Shown piece by piece: positions 25,850 through 38,324 of a stretch of DNA of 64,000 nucleotides. Position numbers and translations under genes: made by a program. Origin of the DNA: Peromyscus leucopus (taxonomy: Eukaryota > Chordata > Mammalia > Rodentia > Cricetidae); contig NC_051071.1 of the NCBI RefSeq assembly GCF_004664715.2, positions 35,365,030 through 35,429,029 on the forward strand, in the 5' to 3' direction. The notes under the pieces are model-generated. The model saw only the letters and a program-made list of their open reading frames with translations. It was not told the origin of the DNA and did not search any database. How positions within the stretch are numbered: position 1 is the stretch's first letter; every line of letters starts with the position of its first letter.

Positions 25850-26530
25850 AGAAACAGAAAAATACTTGAATTCAGAGGTGTCATTTGCTCTTCATCAGGA
25901 TTCATATTGGTTTCCAGGACTCTTTTGGAGACATGGAATGAACTATAGTGTGAATGTGTCTAAGTGAGGTTGGTGATGCTGGGAAAATGTGTCAGACTGC
26001 AGGATTGTTTGAATCATTTCAGTATATTGGTAATTCATGCCAAGCCTATGATTTTTAGCATTAACTGTCAGCGTTGGTTGTTAAAATGTCCACTTGAATT
26101 GAGTATCATACTTTCTGAGCTCTACACAGTTATTTGGACAGTGAGTCTACCACTTGCATACTAACTAACAGATAAAAATGGCTGTTTGTTTAACATTAGC
26201 AAAAAAAAATTCACATTCACTGTTTATTCATTAAATTTACTATTAGTTCCCCTGGAAAAAAATCATAGTTAACAACATGTTTGCATGTAAAATGCAGATA
26301 TTACACAAATATATAGTTACAGGGAGAAAAATTTGCATGTAGTACAGGCACGATGTGAAAGGAAAATGTCTGGGATATTTGACATGGAATGCTACAAAAC
26401 AAAATAGTAGGGACTAGCCAATGAGAGGCTGTGATTCATTTACTAGAAATACATTTAAATTAAATAAATTCAGTTGTCAAATGTAAGATATGGCAAAAGT
26501 AGCTTAGTGTAAATTAAATAGAAATAATCT
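25850..26530. other. No recognised feature
   Basis: AT-rich unique-looking DNA; the 66-codon ORF at 25964-26164 has no recognisable motif. Confidence 0.5.
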
Positions 26531-26531
26531 T

Positions 26532-26825
26532 GAGGACTGGAGAGATGCCTCAATAGGTAAAGTGCTTGCCCCCACAAGCATGAGGACCAGAGTTTGATTC
26601 CAAGAGCCCATTAAAAAACTCAGGCATACTGTCAGGTGCATAGAATCCCAGTGCTGTGGGGTAGTGGGGGACACAGATAGGCAGACCTCTGCTGCTAGCT
26701 CAACCTAATAGGTGAGCTCCCAGGCTAGCAAGGAGAAGAACATTGTGTTGAACAGGGTGGATAGGTATTGAGAATGACACTTGTGGCTAATCTCTGACCT
26801 CCACATGCACATCACGTACATTCAA
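26532..26825 (+). mobile_element. B3-type SINE, long form
   Basis: The tRNA-like head 'ggactggagagatgcctcaataggtaaagtgcttgcc' and the B-box 'gaccagagtttgattccaag' are followed by an 'aatcccagtgctgtgg' segment and 'tctctgacctccacatgcacat', the usual B3-family tail. Confidence 0.85.
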
Positions 26826-26829
26826 CCCT

Positions 26830-27187
26830 GACTCTCAGATCTACAAAAAATTCAACAGTTGTTCATCATATCAGGATAGTTCAGACTTACACATCATTTT
26901 TATTAACATTCATGGTTTAAAATGTCACAACTGTTAAATATATTATCATAAATATGTACAAAGAATAGTGAAGTCGTAATTGTATTTTTGAAAATCCTGT
27001 TTCAAAAGAGATACAAGTTAAAAAGAAAGAGCCATTGCTGCATCTTAAATAACCATGTTGAGTATTTGTTTTTCGATCAATAATAATGAGTAAGGAAATG
27101 ATGGAATAACAATGTGTAATCTGGCAGTGTTAATCCATCTATAGTTTTTACATGACTGACTGTGAGATTCTTTAGAAAATGTATTAC
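26830..27187. other. No recognised feature
   Basis: AT-rich, apparently unique DNA. Confidence 0.5.
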
Positions 27188-27353
27188 TTTTTTTGTGCAT
27201 ATACTCATATTTATTCACAGTATACATGTGGAGAGAAGAGATTAGCTTGTGGAAACTGGTTCTCTAGTACCCTGTGGATCCTGTGCATCAAATTCAGGTT
27301 GACAGCCTTGGTAGCATGTTTTATTTCAGGTGCTGAGCTGTCTCACCAGCCCC
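27188..27353 (-). mobile_element. B2/B3 SINE, antisense, degraded
   Basis: Ends 'ggtgctgagctgtctcaccagcccc', the antisense head of B2/B3. The middle part is diverged. Confidence 0.75.
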
Positions 27354-27611
27354 TGACTAGGAGATTATGAGCCATGGTAAACTGCAAGTTAGCATGTAGG
27401 CATAGAAATGGGTTAAAGTAAACTTCCCTGAAACCCTTTACTTTTTGTATCTAAAATTTTATTTCAAGAACAATTTGTCTATAGAGATAATCAAACCAAA
27501 GTGATAGAATATTTCAGATGCAGTGTGTTTTGTTGATTATTTAAAAATCTCTATGTCAAAATACTTGCCAAAATAATTTGAAGGAGGAAGGTTTTATTGT
27601 AATAGTTTAGC

Positions 27612-27911
27612 TGCAGGAGGAGACCTTGGCGGTTTGGAGACAAGGGGCATCACAAAGTCATACCATGCAACAGAGCTCACATGGGAGGTTTATTGCGGGG
27701 ATGTATAGAGGCAGCCTCTGAGCAAAGTCAGAAGGAAGAGAGAGAGGAGTGAGAAGGGCTTGACATTTGTAAGGAGATATGATGCATGCACATAGGGAAA
27801 GTACTCTACTTGGTGGCTGAGAAGGCTACAGTGTCAAGTCTTGGCTACTGCTGCTGATTTGTCCAGCTAGGTCCCCAAGAGCAGGCCAGTATAAATGCCT
27901 AATTGCTAACA
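27612..27911 (-). mobile_element. 3' LTR of the ERV1-like remnant
   Basis: 300 bp with TG at 27612 and CA at 27910-27911. On the minus strand it starts TGTTAGCAATTAGGC, contains AATAAA within 'ccccgcaataaacctccc' near 27690, and ends CTCCTGCA. Confidence 0.75.
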
Positions 27912-27930
27912 CTCGTCCCTTTTGTTTATT
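27912..27930 (-). promoter_or_regulatory. Retroviral polypurine tract
   Basis: Minus strand reads aataaacaaaagggacgag directly before the LTR TG. A purine run in this place primes plus-strand DNA synthesis in retroviruses. Confidence 0.65.
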
Positions 27931-28399
27931 ATAAAGGATGACAAAAAATAGTAAGGGAGATGGTGAGGCATGGGTGGAGCTGTCATAGTCTTTTAAACAG
28001 CTTCCTGCTGTCTGGGGGCATAGAAATCTCTTGGGTGCTGTTGGTTCTCACCATCTAAGCATACTTGGTAGTCATGCACCTCCAGCTCTGTGGCCAATGG
28101 TTGGTAGCCCTGTAACAATAGCTAATTGTTTGATTACAGATATTTGAATATGCCTTTGGAGAAACATGGAGCAGAAATTGATAAAGCAGGGTGTAATTAG
28201 TAGAGTCAGGCGAATGAGATGAGGGGTCAGAAAGGAAAACATCCACTTCCATATGGGGTTCTCAATCCATTAGAGTTGAGCATGACTACCAGGGTGGGGG
28301 GAGCTTCCTTCTTCTGGAATCGGGGACAAGGAAGTTGAACTTGGTGTCCTCTGAAACCTTATGGAGCAGGGTCCTATTGGGCTGATGTGTAGGAAGGAA

Positions 28400-28530
28400 A
28401 CTTGTCTTGAGGTGGGGGAATGAAGGGTTTGAGGTGGGATAGATGAATTCAATGAGGGTGGCCATCAAGTTTAATAGCTGTGGGGGTTACAAGAATTGCT
28501 TTGACGAGGACCTGCCAATTAGGGGAAAGG
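28400..28530 (-). pseudogene. ERV pol remnant: integrase C-terminal tail
   Basis: One minus-strand frame contains TPTAIKLDGHPH, then an in-frame stop at 28449-28451, then IHLSHLKP. This matches the C-terminal end of gamma-type retroviral integrases, where a tryptophan normally stands at the stop position. Upstream frames are broken by shifts. Nothing of the catalytic core is visible. Confidence 0.65.
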
Positions 28531-28979
28531 GGTAAGGTGCATTGGTCTGGAGGAGAGAGAAGGACCTGATCCCAATGTTGATTGGGGATGGACAGGGGTT
28601 GGCTCATGGCCAGGGTAGGGAGTGGTCAGTAAAGATCCATAGGAGGGAGCAGAGGTGACAGAGTAAGGGAGTGAGTAGGTGATCAGGGAGAGGTGAGTGT
28701 TTGAGTGAATGACCCGGAGGCAGAACTGGTTGTCTGCTAGTGTCATATGGAGAGAAAGAACCCAGGAAGGAGGTGGAGCTTGTTGGGCTCTATAAGTTAA
28801 GAAATGGGACAGATTTTGAGAGGAGAAGTCAGTGATGGGTGACACAAAAGTTAGTTGTTTTGAGTCATGAATGAGAATCTCAGCAGCTCCTAAAGCATGT
28901 ATGCAGGGTGTTCATCCTTGGGTGATAAGGTCTAATTTTTTGACAGGCATGCCATGGGTGCAAAGGAAGGTCCTAGTTG

Positions 28980-29640
28980 GTGGCCTGGCAGGGTGTGCTG
29001 TATTAGTTTAGTGGATTTAGTCTGCATATGCTCCAGCCTGTTCCCAAACTTGCCTGCATTACTCACGAAGTAGGTTGTTAGTTAGAAATATATATGTTTT
29101 GTGGAAGGTGAGACTATAGGATTGGGTGATAAATTGAAATTATTAATGAAAGAAGCAAAGTTAGACATATAAGACCCCAGTTTTTTTTTTTTTTTTTTTC
29201 TATTTGAGAGAGTTCACTTAATGAAAAGGGGACATGTACCTCAACCAGGCTATCCATCCTGGCAACCTCCTGCATAAAAACTGTGGCCAGTTTAGGATGG
29301 GTAGAGAGGGATGGGGGGGGGGTCCCACAGTGGAGTGGGAGGGAGTAATAAGGGGCCTGAAGACTGCTGGTGGAGTGAAAGTGGGTGCTAGAGTGGGAAG
29401 GTTAGAATGGTCAGTTGCTGCAGAGGAAGAAGAGGAGACTGAAAGATCTAGAGGAGGAGAAGGAGTTGAATTGTGTGTTGAGGCCACTCTCAAGAGTAGC
29501 GGAGGTTTCCTCTGGTTCAGGCTTCATAGCGAGTAGAAGCTGAGAGGGGGAATAGGAAGATTAGAGGGAGAGCTTGGAGCAAAAATAAGAGAAAGCTTGG
29601 GCATAATGTATTTCCTTCCATCTACCTGATCACTGGCAGA
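28980..29640 (-). pseudogene. ERV gag-like remnant
   Basis: Minus ORF 29218-29493 is Ser/Pro/Thr-rich, like a retroviral matrix/p12 linker, and near its end another frame reads SLVEVHVPFSLSELSQI, resembling the start of a capsid domain. A 19-base T-run (29181-29199; A on the coding strand) disrupts it, and a VWEQA-containing capsid-like segment follows near 29040-29070. Broken by shifts and stops. Confidence 0.5.
29181..29199. repeat. T homopolymer (19)
   Basis: Uninterrupted T-run inside the gag-like remnant, probably grown from an A-rich codon run. Confidence 0.97.
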
Positions 29641-29715
29641 AGTTGCAAAGGTCCCAAATAATATCTGAATTTAGGCCATTTGGATTGAGTATCTAAGGGG
29701 CATTGGAGCCAGATT

Positions 29716-29764
29716 TTGCCTTCCTAGTGCTTTGGTTAAAGGTGTGCACCACCACTGCACTGCC
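29716..29764 (-). mobile_element. B1 fragment, antisense
   Basis: 'cctagtgctttggttaaaggtgtgcaccaccactgc' is the antisense 5' part of B1. Confidence 0.7.
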
Positions 29765-29779
29765 ATCATTTTATTTATT

Positions 29780-29912
29780 TTTTTCCTTCCCCAGTCAGCA
29801 TCTCATGAATCCCAGGCTAACCTCAAAGTTTTTAAATAGTTCCAAATGACCTTGAGTTTTGGATTTTCCTGCCTCTAACTCCCAAGCACTTGAGACATGT
29901 CCCCATGCTCTA
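29780..29912 (-). mobile_element. B1/B4-type SINE fragment, antisense, degraded
   Basis: 'catgaatcccaggctaacctcaaag ... atgaccttgagtttt ... ctgcctctaactcccaagcactt' follows antisense B1 order with many changes. Confidence 0.6.
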
Positions 29913-29919
29913 TTTATTT

Positions 29920-30792
29920 GGCCACAATAAATGGAACTTTAAATGCTTTAAATGGAACTGAATGCTCAAAGACTTACAGTGGAACTCTTTTTAAAATTTA
30001 TCTCATGGTGAAGTTACCACTCCCATGATGCGTTCACCTCTTACTACTGTCACAAGCTGGAGTCTAGGCCTTCACCACATAAGTCGGCATGGATATAATA
30101 TCAGACCCACAGAAATAACTAACCTGCCCTGGAGCCAAACACCCCTCAGTTTCTCTTCCTTCTTTTCTTGGATAAGATTGGGAAAACTCAGGTCAGATTC
30201 TAGTTCAATCTGTAATCCCTCAGAGCTGGGCTTGGCCCTTGGACCACTTTTATTGAGTGCTTTACAACTGATAAATGCTCATTCATCACTCTAAGCTGTA
30301 GAGTCTTCCCCACCTCTCTGGTGGCTTTTATGGTCTTGACTAAAACAGTCTCTAGTATCTTAGTCCTTGCTTACATCATTACTCCCTTAGGAACCAGAAA
30401 GGTGCCTGTTGAAAATATATTTGCTGAGTGAATGATTACATAATGTCACGATTAACTATGAAGTCTTTGAGAAATGCCTTTGCCTAATGTCTTTAGTTTG
30501 CTCAACTGCACAAAGTGTACTTTAGACCCACTGGAAATAGCTTTGTGGGGTACATATGTGGCTCATGTTGTCCTGTTGACTGGAAGGACACACAGAACCT
30601 ATGCTATGAAGTTGGCATATTTTCTCATCTTGTATCCAATGCCTATGCATGTGGATAGAGGCAGAATGTACACTGGCACCTGCTTTTCGGTCATCTTCCA
30701 AACCACATCTCTAGTAACCATGGTAATAGCAATATATATAAAGGTGGTGGGGCTATATTACAGAAATGGCTCAAAATGGCCTCTATGTGTTG
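29920..30792. other. No recognised feature
   Basis: Unique-looking DNA. A 133-codon plus ORF (30474-30875) starts here but its last quarter lies in the LTR, so it is not supported as a gene. Confidence 0.5.
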
Positions 30793-30798
30793 GACCTT

Positions 30799-31319
30799 TG
30801 CTGTGGGATGTTCTGTATGTCCTGTGGGAGCCCGTTCTCGAGTTCCTCATGGCTTTACCCAGCAGGTTCACATAGAGGATGATTAGGACCACAAGCCTGA
30901 GTGCAGGTGTCTGAGATGATCTGCACTTGGCTGTGCTGTGGGATGGTCTGTATGTCAACTTGCTATGATTGGTCAATGAATAAAACACTGATTGGCCCGT
31001 GGCTAGGCAGGAAGTATAGGCAGGACTAATAGGAGAAATAAAAGAACAGCAAGGCAGAAGGAGTCACTGCCTGCAGCAGCCGCCAGGACAAGGAAGATGT
31101 AAAGTACCAGTAAGCCATGAGCCATGTGGCAAGATATAGATTTATAGAAATGGATTAATTTAAGCTATAAGAACAGTTAGCAAGAAGCCTGCCACGGTCA
31201 TACAGTTTGTAAGCAATATAAGTCTCTGTGTTTACTTGGTTGGGTCTGAGCGGCTGTGGGACTGGCAGGTGACAAAGATTTGTTCTGACTTTGGGCAAGG
31301 CAGGAAAACTCTAGTTACA
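30799..31319 (+). mobile_element. Solo LTR (ERVK-like), family copy 1
   Basis: 521 bp, TG to CA, with a perfect 6-bp TSD gacctt (30793-30798 and 31320-31325). Contains 'gattggtcaatgaataaaacactgattgg' and ends 'gcaggaaaactctagttaca'. Same family as 41674-42192. A 23-base phrase starting tgctgtgggatg occurs at 30799 and again at 30934, bracketing a module also found at the start of the LTR at 17587-17921. Confidence 0.92.
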
Positions 31320-31329
31320 GACCTTTGTT

Positions 31330-33439
31330 CACTTCTTAAGCAGAGGCTGAGGACTGTTGCTTCAAAAGTTCAGCAATGTCAAAATCAAAGTTTTACACAT
31401 TGTTGTTTGATTTCTACATGGCAGCAGAAAAGCAGAGGGAGGTAGTCTGATCTTAACTAGGTGGGACCTTGTTTATTGGCAGACACAGGCCTAGGGGACA
31501 ATATCATCCATGTGAGTGGCTGAGCTGTATGTCCCACACCATGCTGACAGATGAGAGATTTTTCATGCCATGTGGGTGGATGAAACGATGCCCTCACCAG
31601 GCATTGGAGGAGAGAATCTCCACAGGAGGGATATGGCTCTGACCTTTGCAGGGATGGGAATGACTGCCATATGTATATTAGGTTCCCTCCCCTCCTGTAG
31701 TCCCTCTCTTCTGGAGTTGCCATGCCTGGGCCCAGGAAAAACTGAGAGGTGTAGTCCTTCAGCAGGAAATTATCAGTTCTTTTTAGTACAACTTCCTTAC
31801 AAATTGTTCACCATCAGAAGCCCATCTGTCTTACACATCTAATGAAATTTAACCTCACATCTGTTCACCATAAGCTGACTCCCATGTTGCCTCTCACAGC
31901 TTTCTGACCTAGAGACGCATTCTGAGACACATCCAAACATCCAAGTCCCCAGGAATGGCACAGCTTGTCTTCCCTTCTGAATAGCATCCCATGACCTGTG
32001 CTTCTGGATGGTGCCATACATGAGGAGCTCCACCTCCCCTGAAGTGCTGTCCGAGGGCCTCCGCATAAAACTGTTTCTATACTCTTTCTTATTGTGGCCA
32101 TTTTTCCTATACCATCCCTCAGATCTCTCAAGGCTGAAACAGGTGCAAGCAAAGTTTGATCATCAAGGCTAGTTTTCAGAAATAATAAGAAGATAATTTT
32201 TGAGGAAAAAAGTCATCAATATTTTTTTTTACATTTTACCTAATGAATAAATAAATTTACTTTATTACTAAATAAAAGATTTGAAAAACTATCATTTGTA
32301 TTTCATTATATGTGTAACACACACAGCACACACACATCTTTATATATTGTTATATTTCTCACTTTTGATCCCTTGTCCTTTTCTCCTTTAACAGCCCCAC
32401 GATTTTTTATTCTGTGTGTTATCTGAGGAGTGGAAGAATCTCAAACAGGTACATATTTAGATGACACATAAAGAGTTCTCAGACATACACAATAGATTGC
32501 AGATTTTCACTGATCATAGGGAGATCGCAAACTGTGATTACTGACCTCCTCCTTAATAAATTCCTATTAAGCCTACTGCCATCTGTGTTCTTGAGAGAGA
32601 AAAGCAAGCTCGTGTGGACTTGGTGTTGGTTGGCCATCCTTTCCAGGCTCTAGAGCTGGTCATTTCAGGAGTCCCTCATTGAATGTTTCCATGGCTCTCA
32701 ATCACAATTAGGGTTAATAGTGCTTGGCTTCCCCTGAGTTCCCTTTCTCCAGCTGTGATTGAATACAGCTTCCCCACAGGCCCCAACCCCTTCCCCCTAT
32801 GGCATCAGGAAGGAAGCTCTCTACTTTCATCTAGCCTGATTATGCAGGTATGTGCTTCCCATGGCAGCCGGCTGAGATCTCAGTGGCAGCTTTACTCCCC
32901 CCTGGCATGAATGTTCTGTCACCAAAGAACACTTTTAAGTTTTCCTTTGCTATACAACCTTTATGACTCTTTGCTAGACAAAACAAATCCTGGAAAAAAG
33001 CAGGGACAGGGAAAAAAGAGTCAGTATTGGGACCACAGAGGAATGGGAGGGAAAACAATAAGAAACTTGAGCAAGGGCTTACCTTTTAGGTGTTTCAATT
33101 TAGCATGCTACCATAAAATCGTTGAAGGAGGGACCCCAGGATTTGTGAAAGGGGAGACTGATATTTTCAAAGAACTTTATGTAGAAGCAAACACACTATG
33201 CTTCTATTACCCAGGTACTATACCAGATAGGCAAACTGCATGAACTCACTAAAAGCTAGTAATAGGTGAATTTAATGGCCACAGTTATTTTCCTAAGGAT
33301 CAAGCTGTATATCAGCGTAGAGCCTTGTTAGTATCAGTTGAGGCCTGTGTGGAATTCCTACCATCTTAGAACTCTCCTAACAGTATTCACAAACTTATTC
33401 ATCTTTGGAACAATCTGAAGTAGGAATTCTACTGTGTGT
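31330..33439. other. No recognised gene; unique-looking DNA
   Basis: About 2.1 kb. The part from 31840 to 32150 has overlapping minus-strand ORFs (75 and 95 codons) in slightly GC-richer sequence, but I recognise no domain. A (CA)-rich patch lies near 32315-32335. Confidence 0.45.
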
Positions 33440-33812
33440 AAGGTCCCAAAGAAACTTGGGACAAGTCTCTCTCAGTACCTGTGGCTCCTCCCAGCACTTT
33501 TCACCCTGCCCCCTACCCTAAACTCGCTCCCAGAGGCTGGGCTTCCTCCTCCCTTCCCCCATCTTCTGATTCCTATATAACTCAGACAGTTGCCTACACT
33601 CTTGTTTTCCTGACTTTCTCTTGGCCACTTGGTCTGCAGCTCCTCTCATGGTCTGCCTGGACCCCTTTCCTATCTTGCCTCCTGCCCTTATGGTCCAGTT
33701 CAGTCTGCTGGCCCTGCTCAGTCTGGACCTTTCCAGATGCCCCTGGCTATTATCTCCTTTTGATCTACAACAGGCCCTCTCCTCTACATACTTTGGAGTA
33801 ATCATGCCCTCA
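33440..33812 (+). mobile_element. Possible LTR, plus orientation
   Basis: C/T-rich promoter-like block with a TATA box in 'ttcctatataactcag' near 33570, followed by a Leu/Pro-rich non-coding stretch and 'tttgatctacaacaggccc' where LTRs of this type usually carry AATAAA. Boundaries and TSD were not resolved. Confidence 0.35.
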
Positions 33813-36627
33813 TTTTTTTTTTTTTTCATTTACCCAGTGCTGAACCTCAGACAGCATCTGTTTTGTTATGATACTAGGCACCTCTTTTAGTCATTTGTCC
33901 CAGGTTTCTTTGAGACTTAACACTTAGGAGACTGGACAAGTTCTTGCAGCCTCTTCTAGAGTAGAGTACATTATCTAGGGCGACCAAATTTGTGTTCTCA
34001 GTTCTTGGTTACCCAAATTTGACCAAGAGTAAAGTATCTCTGTCTTTCAGATCCTGAACTGTATTTGGTTTTGACAGTATTTCTGAAATATACACTTCTT
34101 TCAAAGAAAATGAGGAATCCTATAAGCAGATCTCATGCAGCAGAGTCATTCCACATTGAAAGCAAACTCCATATGGAGGTTCTTCGATGTCCATCATCCT
34201 TTTTTGAAGTAAATTGGTTCTGTCAGGAGCAGACATGTCTCACTGTTGTGAAAAGCCTTTTTATTAAAACATCTTAAAGGGCATATTCTGTAGGTCTTTG
34301 AAGTGTTTGAAGAACATCTATTTATCTAAAATGTATCTCTGTATGACCTTGTAAACATACCTAACATGACTAGACTGTAAGTTTGATTGCTATATATGAC
34401 TAACTACTAACCTGAATTTCTTAATGAGTCTAAATGGTTTATAATAATTTTATATGATAGTTTTCAAGGACTAGAACGTTACATTATATTTTTAAAGGAG
34501 CTGCATAGGTACAATACCTTAAACAAGAGTAGAAACATATATACAACATATTGTAACAAAAATAACCTCAATTTTGTATCAATATACAGGAATTCATACA
34601 ATGTAAAATATTTGAGGCTAGTGGTTGTTTAAAAGTAGACCCAACAATCTACCCTTTTTTATTCCATCATTTTATACTATATTGCCCCTTTTCCCTTCAG
34701 AAAGAGATCCCTGAATCTAATCACTTTTGTTTAGCTTTTTCCCTGACCATGATCAATAACAACTTGTAACCTGTTCTCTTTGTGGATTCTGCTGCCAGGC
34801 CTCCCCACTTGACCTGCAGACTCAAGGATAGAGAAATACCCCTGTAGTCACTGGGCCTATGGGTACCACACCAACTCCATGCTCTAGTCTCCAAATATGC
34901 CACACTTTGATATACATATATTATTGCCATTATTATTAGCTTTTCTTATATTTATTATGAAACTATTAACTTCTAGTTAACTGTTTGAGAAAATAGTTTC
35001 TTGTAAACAAAGGAAATTCTGTGTGTTATGTTATTCACAGAATACACTCTGAATAGCCAGTGTCATCATATAACATAAAACCCAAACATACAGAAAGCAT
35101 GCTCATAATTAAAGCTTCAAGCTGGAAAATTCAATATCTTATCTTATGAATTCTTCCATATTAGCTTAAATAATTATTTCCATTTTTGTCCTGTCTGTAC
35201 TGGTATGATTTGATGTTTTAACTATGTTTGGCAAAGAATAAATTGTGGTTGCATGAAAGTAGCCAAAAGACTCAATAAGAGGAAATGGAAAAATCTAGTG
35301 TGATAGAGGTTCAAACCACTGCTATTACCGCCATTGGCTTATAGACTCAGCCTCACTCTTTAAAGACCTTACATTCCCATTACCTAGTTACAGCAACCTT
35401 GGTATAAACAAAGGCAGATGCAAGGGGGACTGCTCTCTAAAATTTCAATTCAGTTTTACAAAATTGAATGACATAGTTCTAGTCCTTTTTTTTTCTCTTA
35501 AATGTCTTTCCGGGATTCTTTCCAGTATGTAATAAATTAAATTTGGAGAGGGCACTTGAGGAATATCATATGGATTTGTTGAATTTTTCATTGGGGGAGA
35601 AAATAGTGTGCTTGGGTTAAAAGAGTGGAAAATACTTCTTTTGAGAAGTTAGAAAAAAAAATCTGACTAACAGAAAAGGAAACAATACACTACATGATCT
35701 TCACATTAACCATGATATCAAATTACTCCTTTTCAAGAACACATGGAACCCAAATCACTGAGTTGGATGAGGAGTGCTGTGGTTCACTGTAATGCAGATT
35801 TCCATCTTCACTCACTTAAGGAAAAGAACTCATTGCTCTTAGTCCTATTCTATTATTTTCATTTGCATATGTTCTATGTGCTTGTATTGTGACAGTGTGA
35901 TGCTGAAAACGGTATTTCAGTGAAAAGAATGAGGCAAGACTTAATTTTCAATCCTTAAGTAACAAGTTACAATTAAGGAGTATACAATCTTTATATTTTC
36001 CAATTTTTTGGCAATTTAATATACATATGAAATTTCACATTATATGTATATGTATATACATATGTGTGTGTATTCATTTGTTTTTCATTCAACACTCAGG
36101 ATAAGTCCAAATTCTCTATCTCACCAGAATATAAAAGATAGTATTTATTCAGTAAATATTTTCTAAGTGATATTTATTTGAAAAGTACATTTTAATTCCT
36201 AGGTTAGTACAAGCAATACCTAAGAAAACAGAGCCAAAGCCCAAATTTTAAAAATACTTCAAACTAATGAAGAAATAAATACCTAATTAGATATTTTTTT
36301 TGTGATGATCTCCTAGCAGAGCACATACGTTGTGGGTTAATAAAAAAATGAAGACAGAAACGTAAGAACGCTTAGAATAGTCAAGAGAAGACAGGGTATA
36401 ACTTGTAATAAACAGTCTCCACAATTTATCTGACTTCACATGCCACAGTAACTTTTCTATTATTATGTATATCATGTAGGCTTGCAAATTACTGTAGTTA
36501 TAGACACTTGGAGATTTAGCTTATAGCGGCTCAAGCTTGATACATGCTTTAATAATCACTGTGGCAGAAGAAAAGCAAACTTTAAAAAAGTCATACTGAA
36601 TCTTAAAGGTTCAAACAGGAAATGATG
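33813..36627. other. No recognised feature
   Basis: About 2.8 kb of AT-rich, apparently single-copy DNA after a T-run at 33811-33827. Self-complementary AT/TATATG tracts near 36020-36070. Confidence 0.5.
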
Positions 36628-36648
36628 TTTTTTTTTTTTTTTTTTTTT
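36628..36648. repeat. T homopolymer (about 21)
   Basis: Isolated T-run without an adjacent SINE body. Confidence 0.95.
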
Positions 36649-36914
36649 CTTACGTGTGATACAAGCAAAGACACCTTCTAGTCATAGATACCTTCAGGGG
36701 AAGTTGAGAAATACAATGTGTTTAGAACAAGAGACAAAAACACTTGTTACGAGACCTAATGTTGAATCCAGTTTAACTCAGAATACTTTACAGAGAACCT
36801 AGTAATACACTGCAGAGAACTCCTAAAATATAACTAAAGAATTTTCTAGGTGGGTTATCTAAATAAGCTTTTACCAGTTTTCTTCTTTTCCACTTTAAGT
36901 ATCTTAGCTTATTT

Positions 36915-37130
36915 TTGCATGTGTGTACATACATATAATTATAATGATGACTGTGTATTTGAAGATGCATGTGCATATGGATGCTTGTGGTGTATATGTC
37001 AGAAGTCAACTTTTGGTATTGGTCCTCGAATGTCATCTACCTTGTTTTCTGGGACAGGCCTCTCATTGTTCTGGAACTTGTGAAGTAGGCTAAGTTGGCT
37101 GGCCAATGAGTCCTAGGGATTCTTCTGTTT
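36915..37130 (-). mobile_element. Degraded rodent SINE (B4-type composite)
   Basis: 'gtatatgtcagaagtcaac ... gtcatctaccttgttttctgggacaggcctctcattgttctggaact ... ggctggccaatgagtcctagggattcttctg' follows the antisense middle part of a composite rodent SINE. The head is missing. Confidence 0.55.
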
Positions 37131-37134
37131 ATCA

Positions 37135-38104
37135 AATCATAATACAAGGAGCAATATAGTTAGGAACAGTATATTCTTAGATAACAGGGGGTACATTCTG
37201 GTAATGTTCAATAAAATTCATCTGTAGAAAGTAGAAAGGTGTCTTTTATACATTCAAAATGATAGTGTGACAGTGTACTCTGGACTCAGAAAATTTAATT
37301 TACCAGTCAATAAGAGTAAAACAGTCATTACATGCTAAATATCCCATTTTAGAGATTCATTTGTTGAAGATGCTAAGCAGTTTTGATGCATTATTTTTGA
37401 ATCTAGAATAAAGTTTGAAATAGAATATTAGAAAAAATTTTTTGCTATATATTCATGAGAAAAATGCAGTAGCCTTTTTATTTTCTGAGGATTTATTTCT
37501 GAGGATGATGTTCTTCTTTTGGTAATAGAGTCACAGTTTTCTCGAAAAGCATCCCTTTCTCTTTATTTTCTAACACTTCAAAAAATACTCGCACAGTTCC
37601 AATAGCCTTTGCAGGGGAATTAGATTGATTTCCATCTTCACCCGTGTTTGCAGCTTTCTTTCATTTTTATTACTTACTCCAAAACTGCTTCTCATTTCTT
37701 TCAGCTTGCTGCCTCTCTTTTCTCCAGTCAGACTGCAGTGTCCTGCCTGAATGTCTTGAGGTTTGTATGATTATTTTTAGTTCTATCTTCTGGGTTTGTA
37801 ATGGTTTTTCCTTTTGTGTTTAGTGAGATGCTGGAGAAGACTCTTTCATATTTGTTGGTTTAGCAAAACCTAAAGTTCCAGGGCTCAGGTTCCTGGACAT
37901 ATACATGTTATGTCTATACATCCTTTAGATGTACATGTATATATCACCTACCTTACAGATGAAAAAACTGAAGTTTTGAGAGATGGTAATGATGATACAA
38001 AAATTATTATAGTAGTAAACATGTTTTTACACTCTGAACACTGCAATGTGTGTATCTGTTACAGTAACTATCATGCTTAATCTATAATAATTCTGAAAAG
38101 CAGA
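37135..38104. other. No recognised feature
   Basis: AT-rich unique-looking DNA. Confidence 0.5.
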
Positions 38105-38320
38105 TTTTATTTTAATATTACGTTGTATGTGGAATTTTTTGTGTGCATATATGGTTGTGCACCACATTAATGTGGTGGCCTCGAGGCCAGAAGGAGGTGT
38201 TGGATCTCTTGGGACTGGAGTTATTGGTGGTTGTGAGTCACCATATGGGTGCTTAGAATCCAACCTAGTTCTTCTGCAAGAACAACAAGTGTTCTTAACC
38301 ACTGTGCTATCTCTCTAGCC
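38105..38320 (-). mobile_element. B2/B3 SINE, antisense
   Basis: 'aggccagaaggaggtgttggatctcttgggactggagtt ... gttgtgagtcaccatatgggtgct ... cttaaccactgtgctatctctctagcc' is a clear antisense B3/B2. Confidence 0.9.
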
Positions 38321-38324
38321 TCAA

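Larger units (their letters stand above)
27612..29640 (-). mobile_element. Class I (ERV1-like) endogenous retrovirus remnant
   Basis: Minus-strand order: gag-like part (about 29640-28980), a large deletion, the pol integrase C-terminus (about 28530-28400), a non-coding or env-depleted stretch, polypurine tract, 3' LTR. No 5' LTR or primer-binding site is visible, and all reading frames are broken, so it is inert. Class I assignment rests on the gamma-type integrase tail and the PPT/LTR layout. Confidence 0.7.

Noticed and set aside
30474..30875. 133-codon plus-strand ORF as a gene
   Set aside because: Its last quarter lies inside the solo LTR starting at 30799; no domain, no conserved start context, and the end depends on a transposon insertion.
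33481..33890. Leu/Pro-rich 106- and 89-codon ORFs
   Set aside because: They lie in a probable LTR with a TATA box, overlap each other in different frames, and show no domain.
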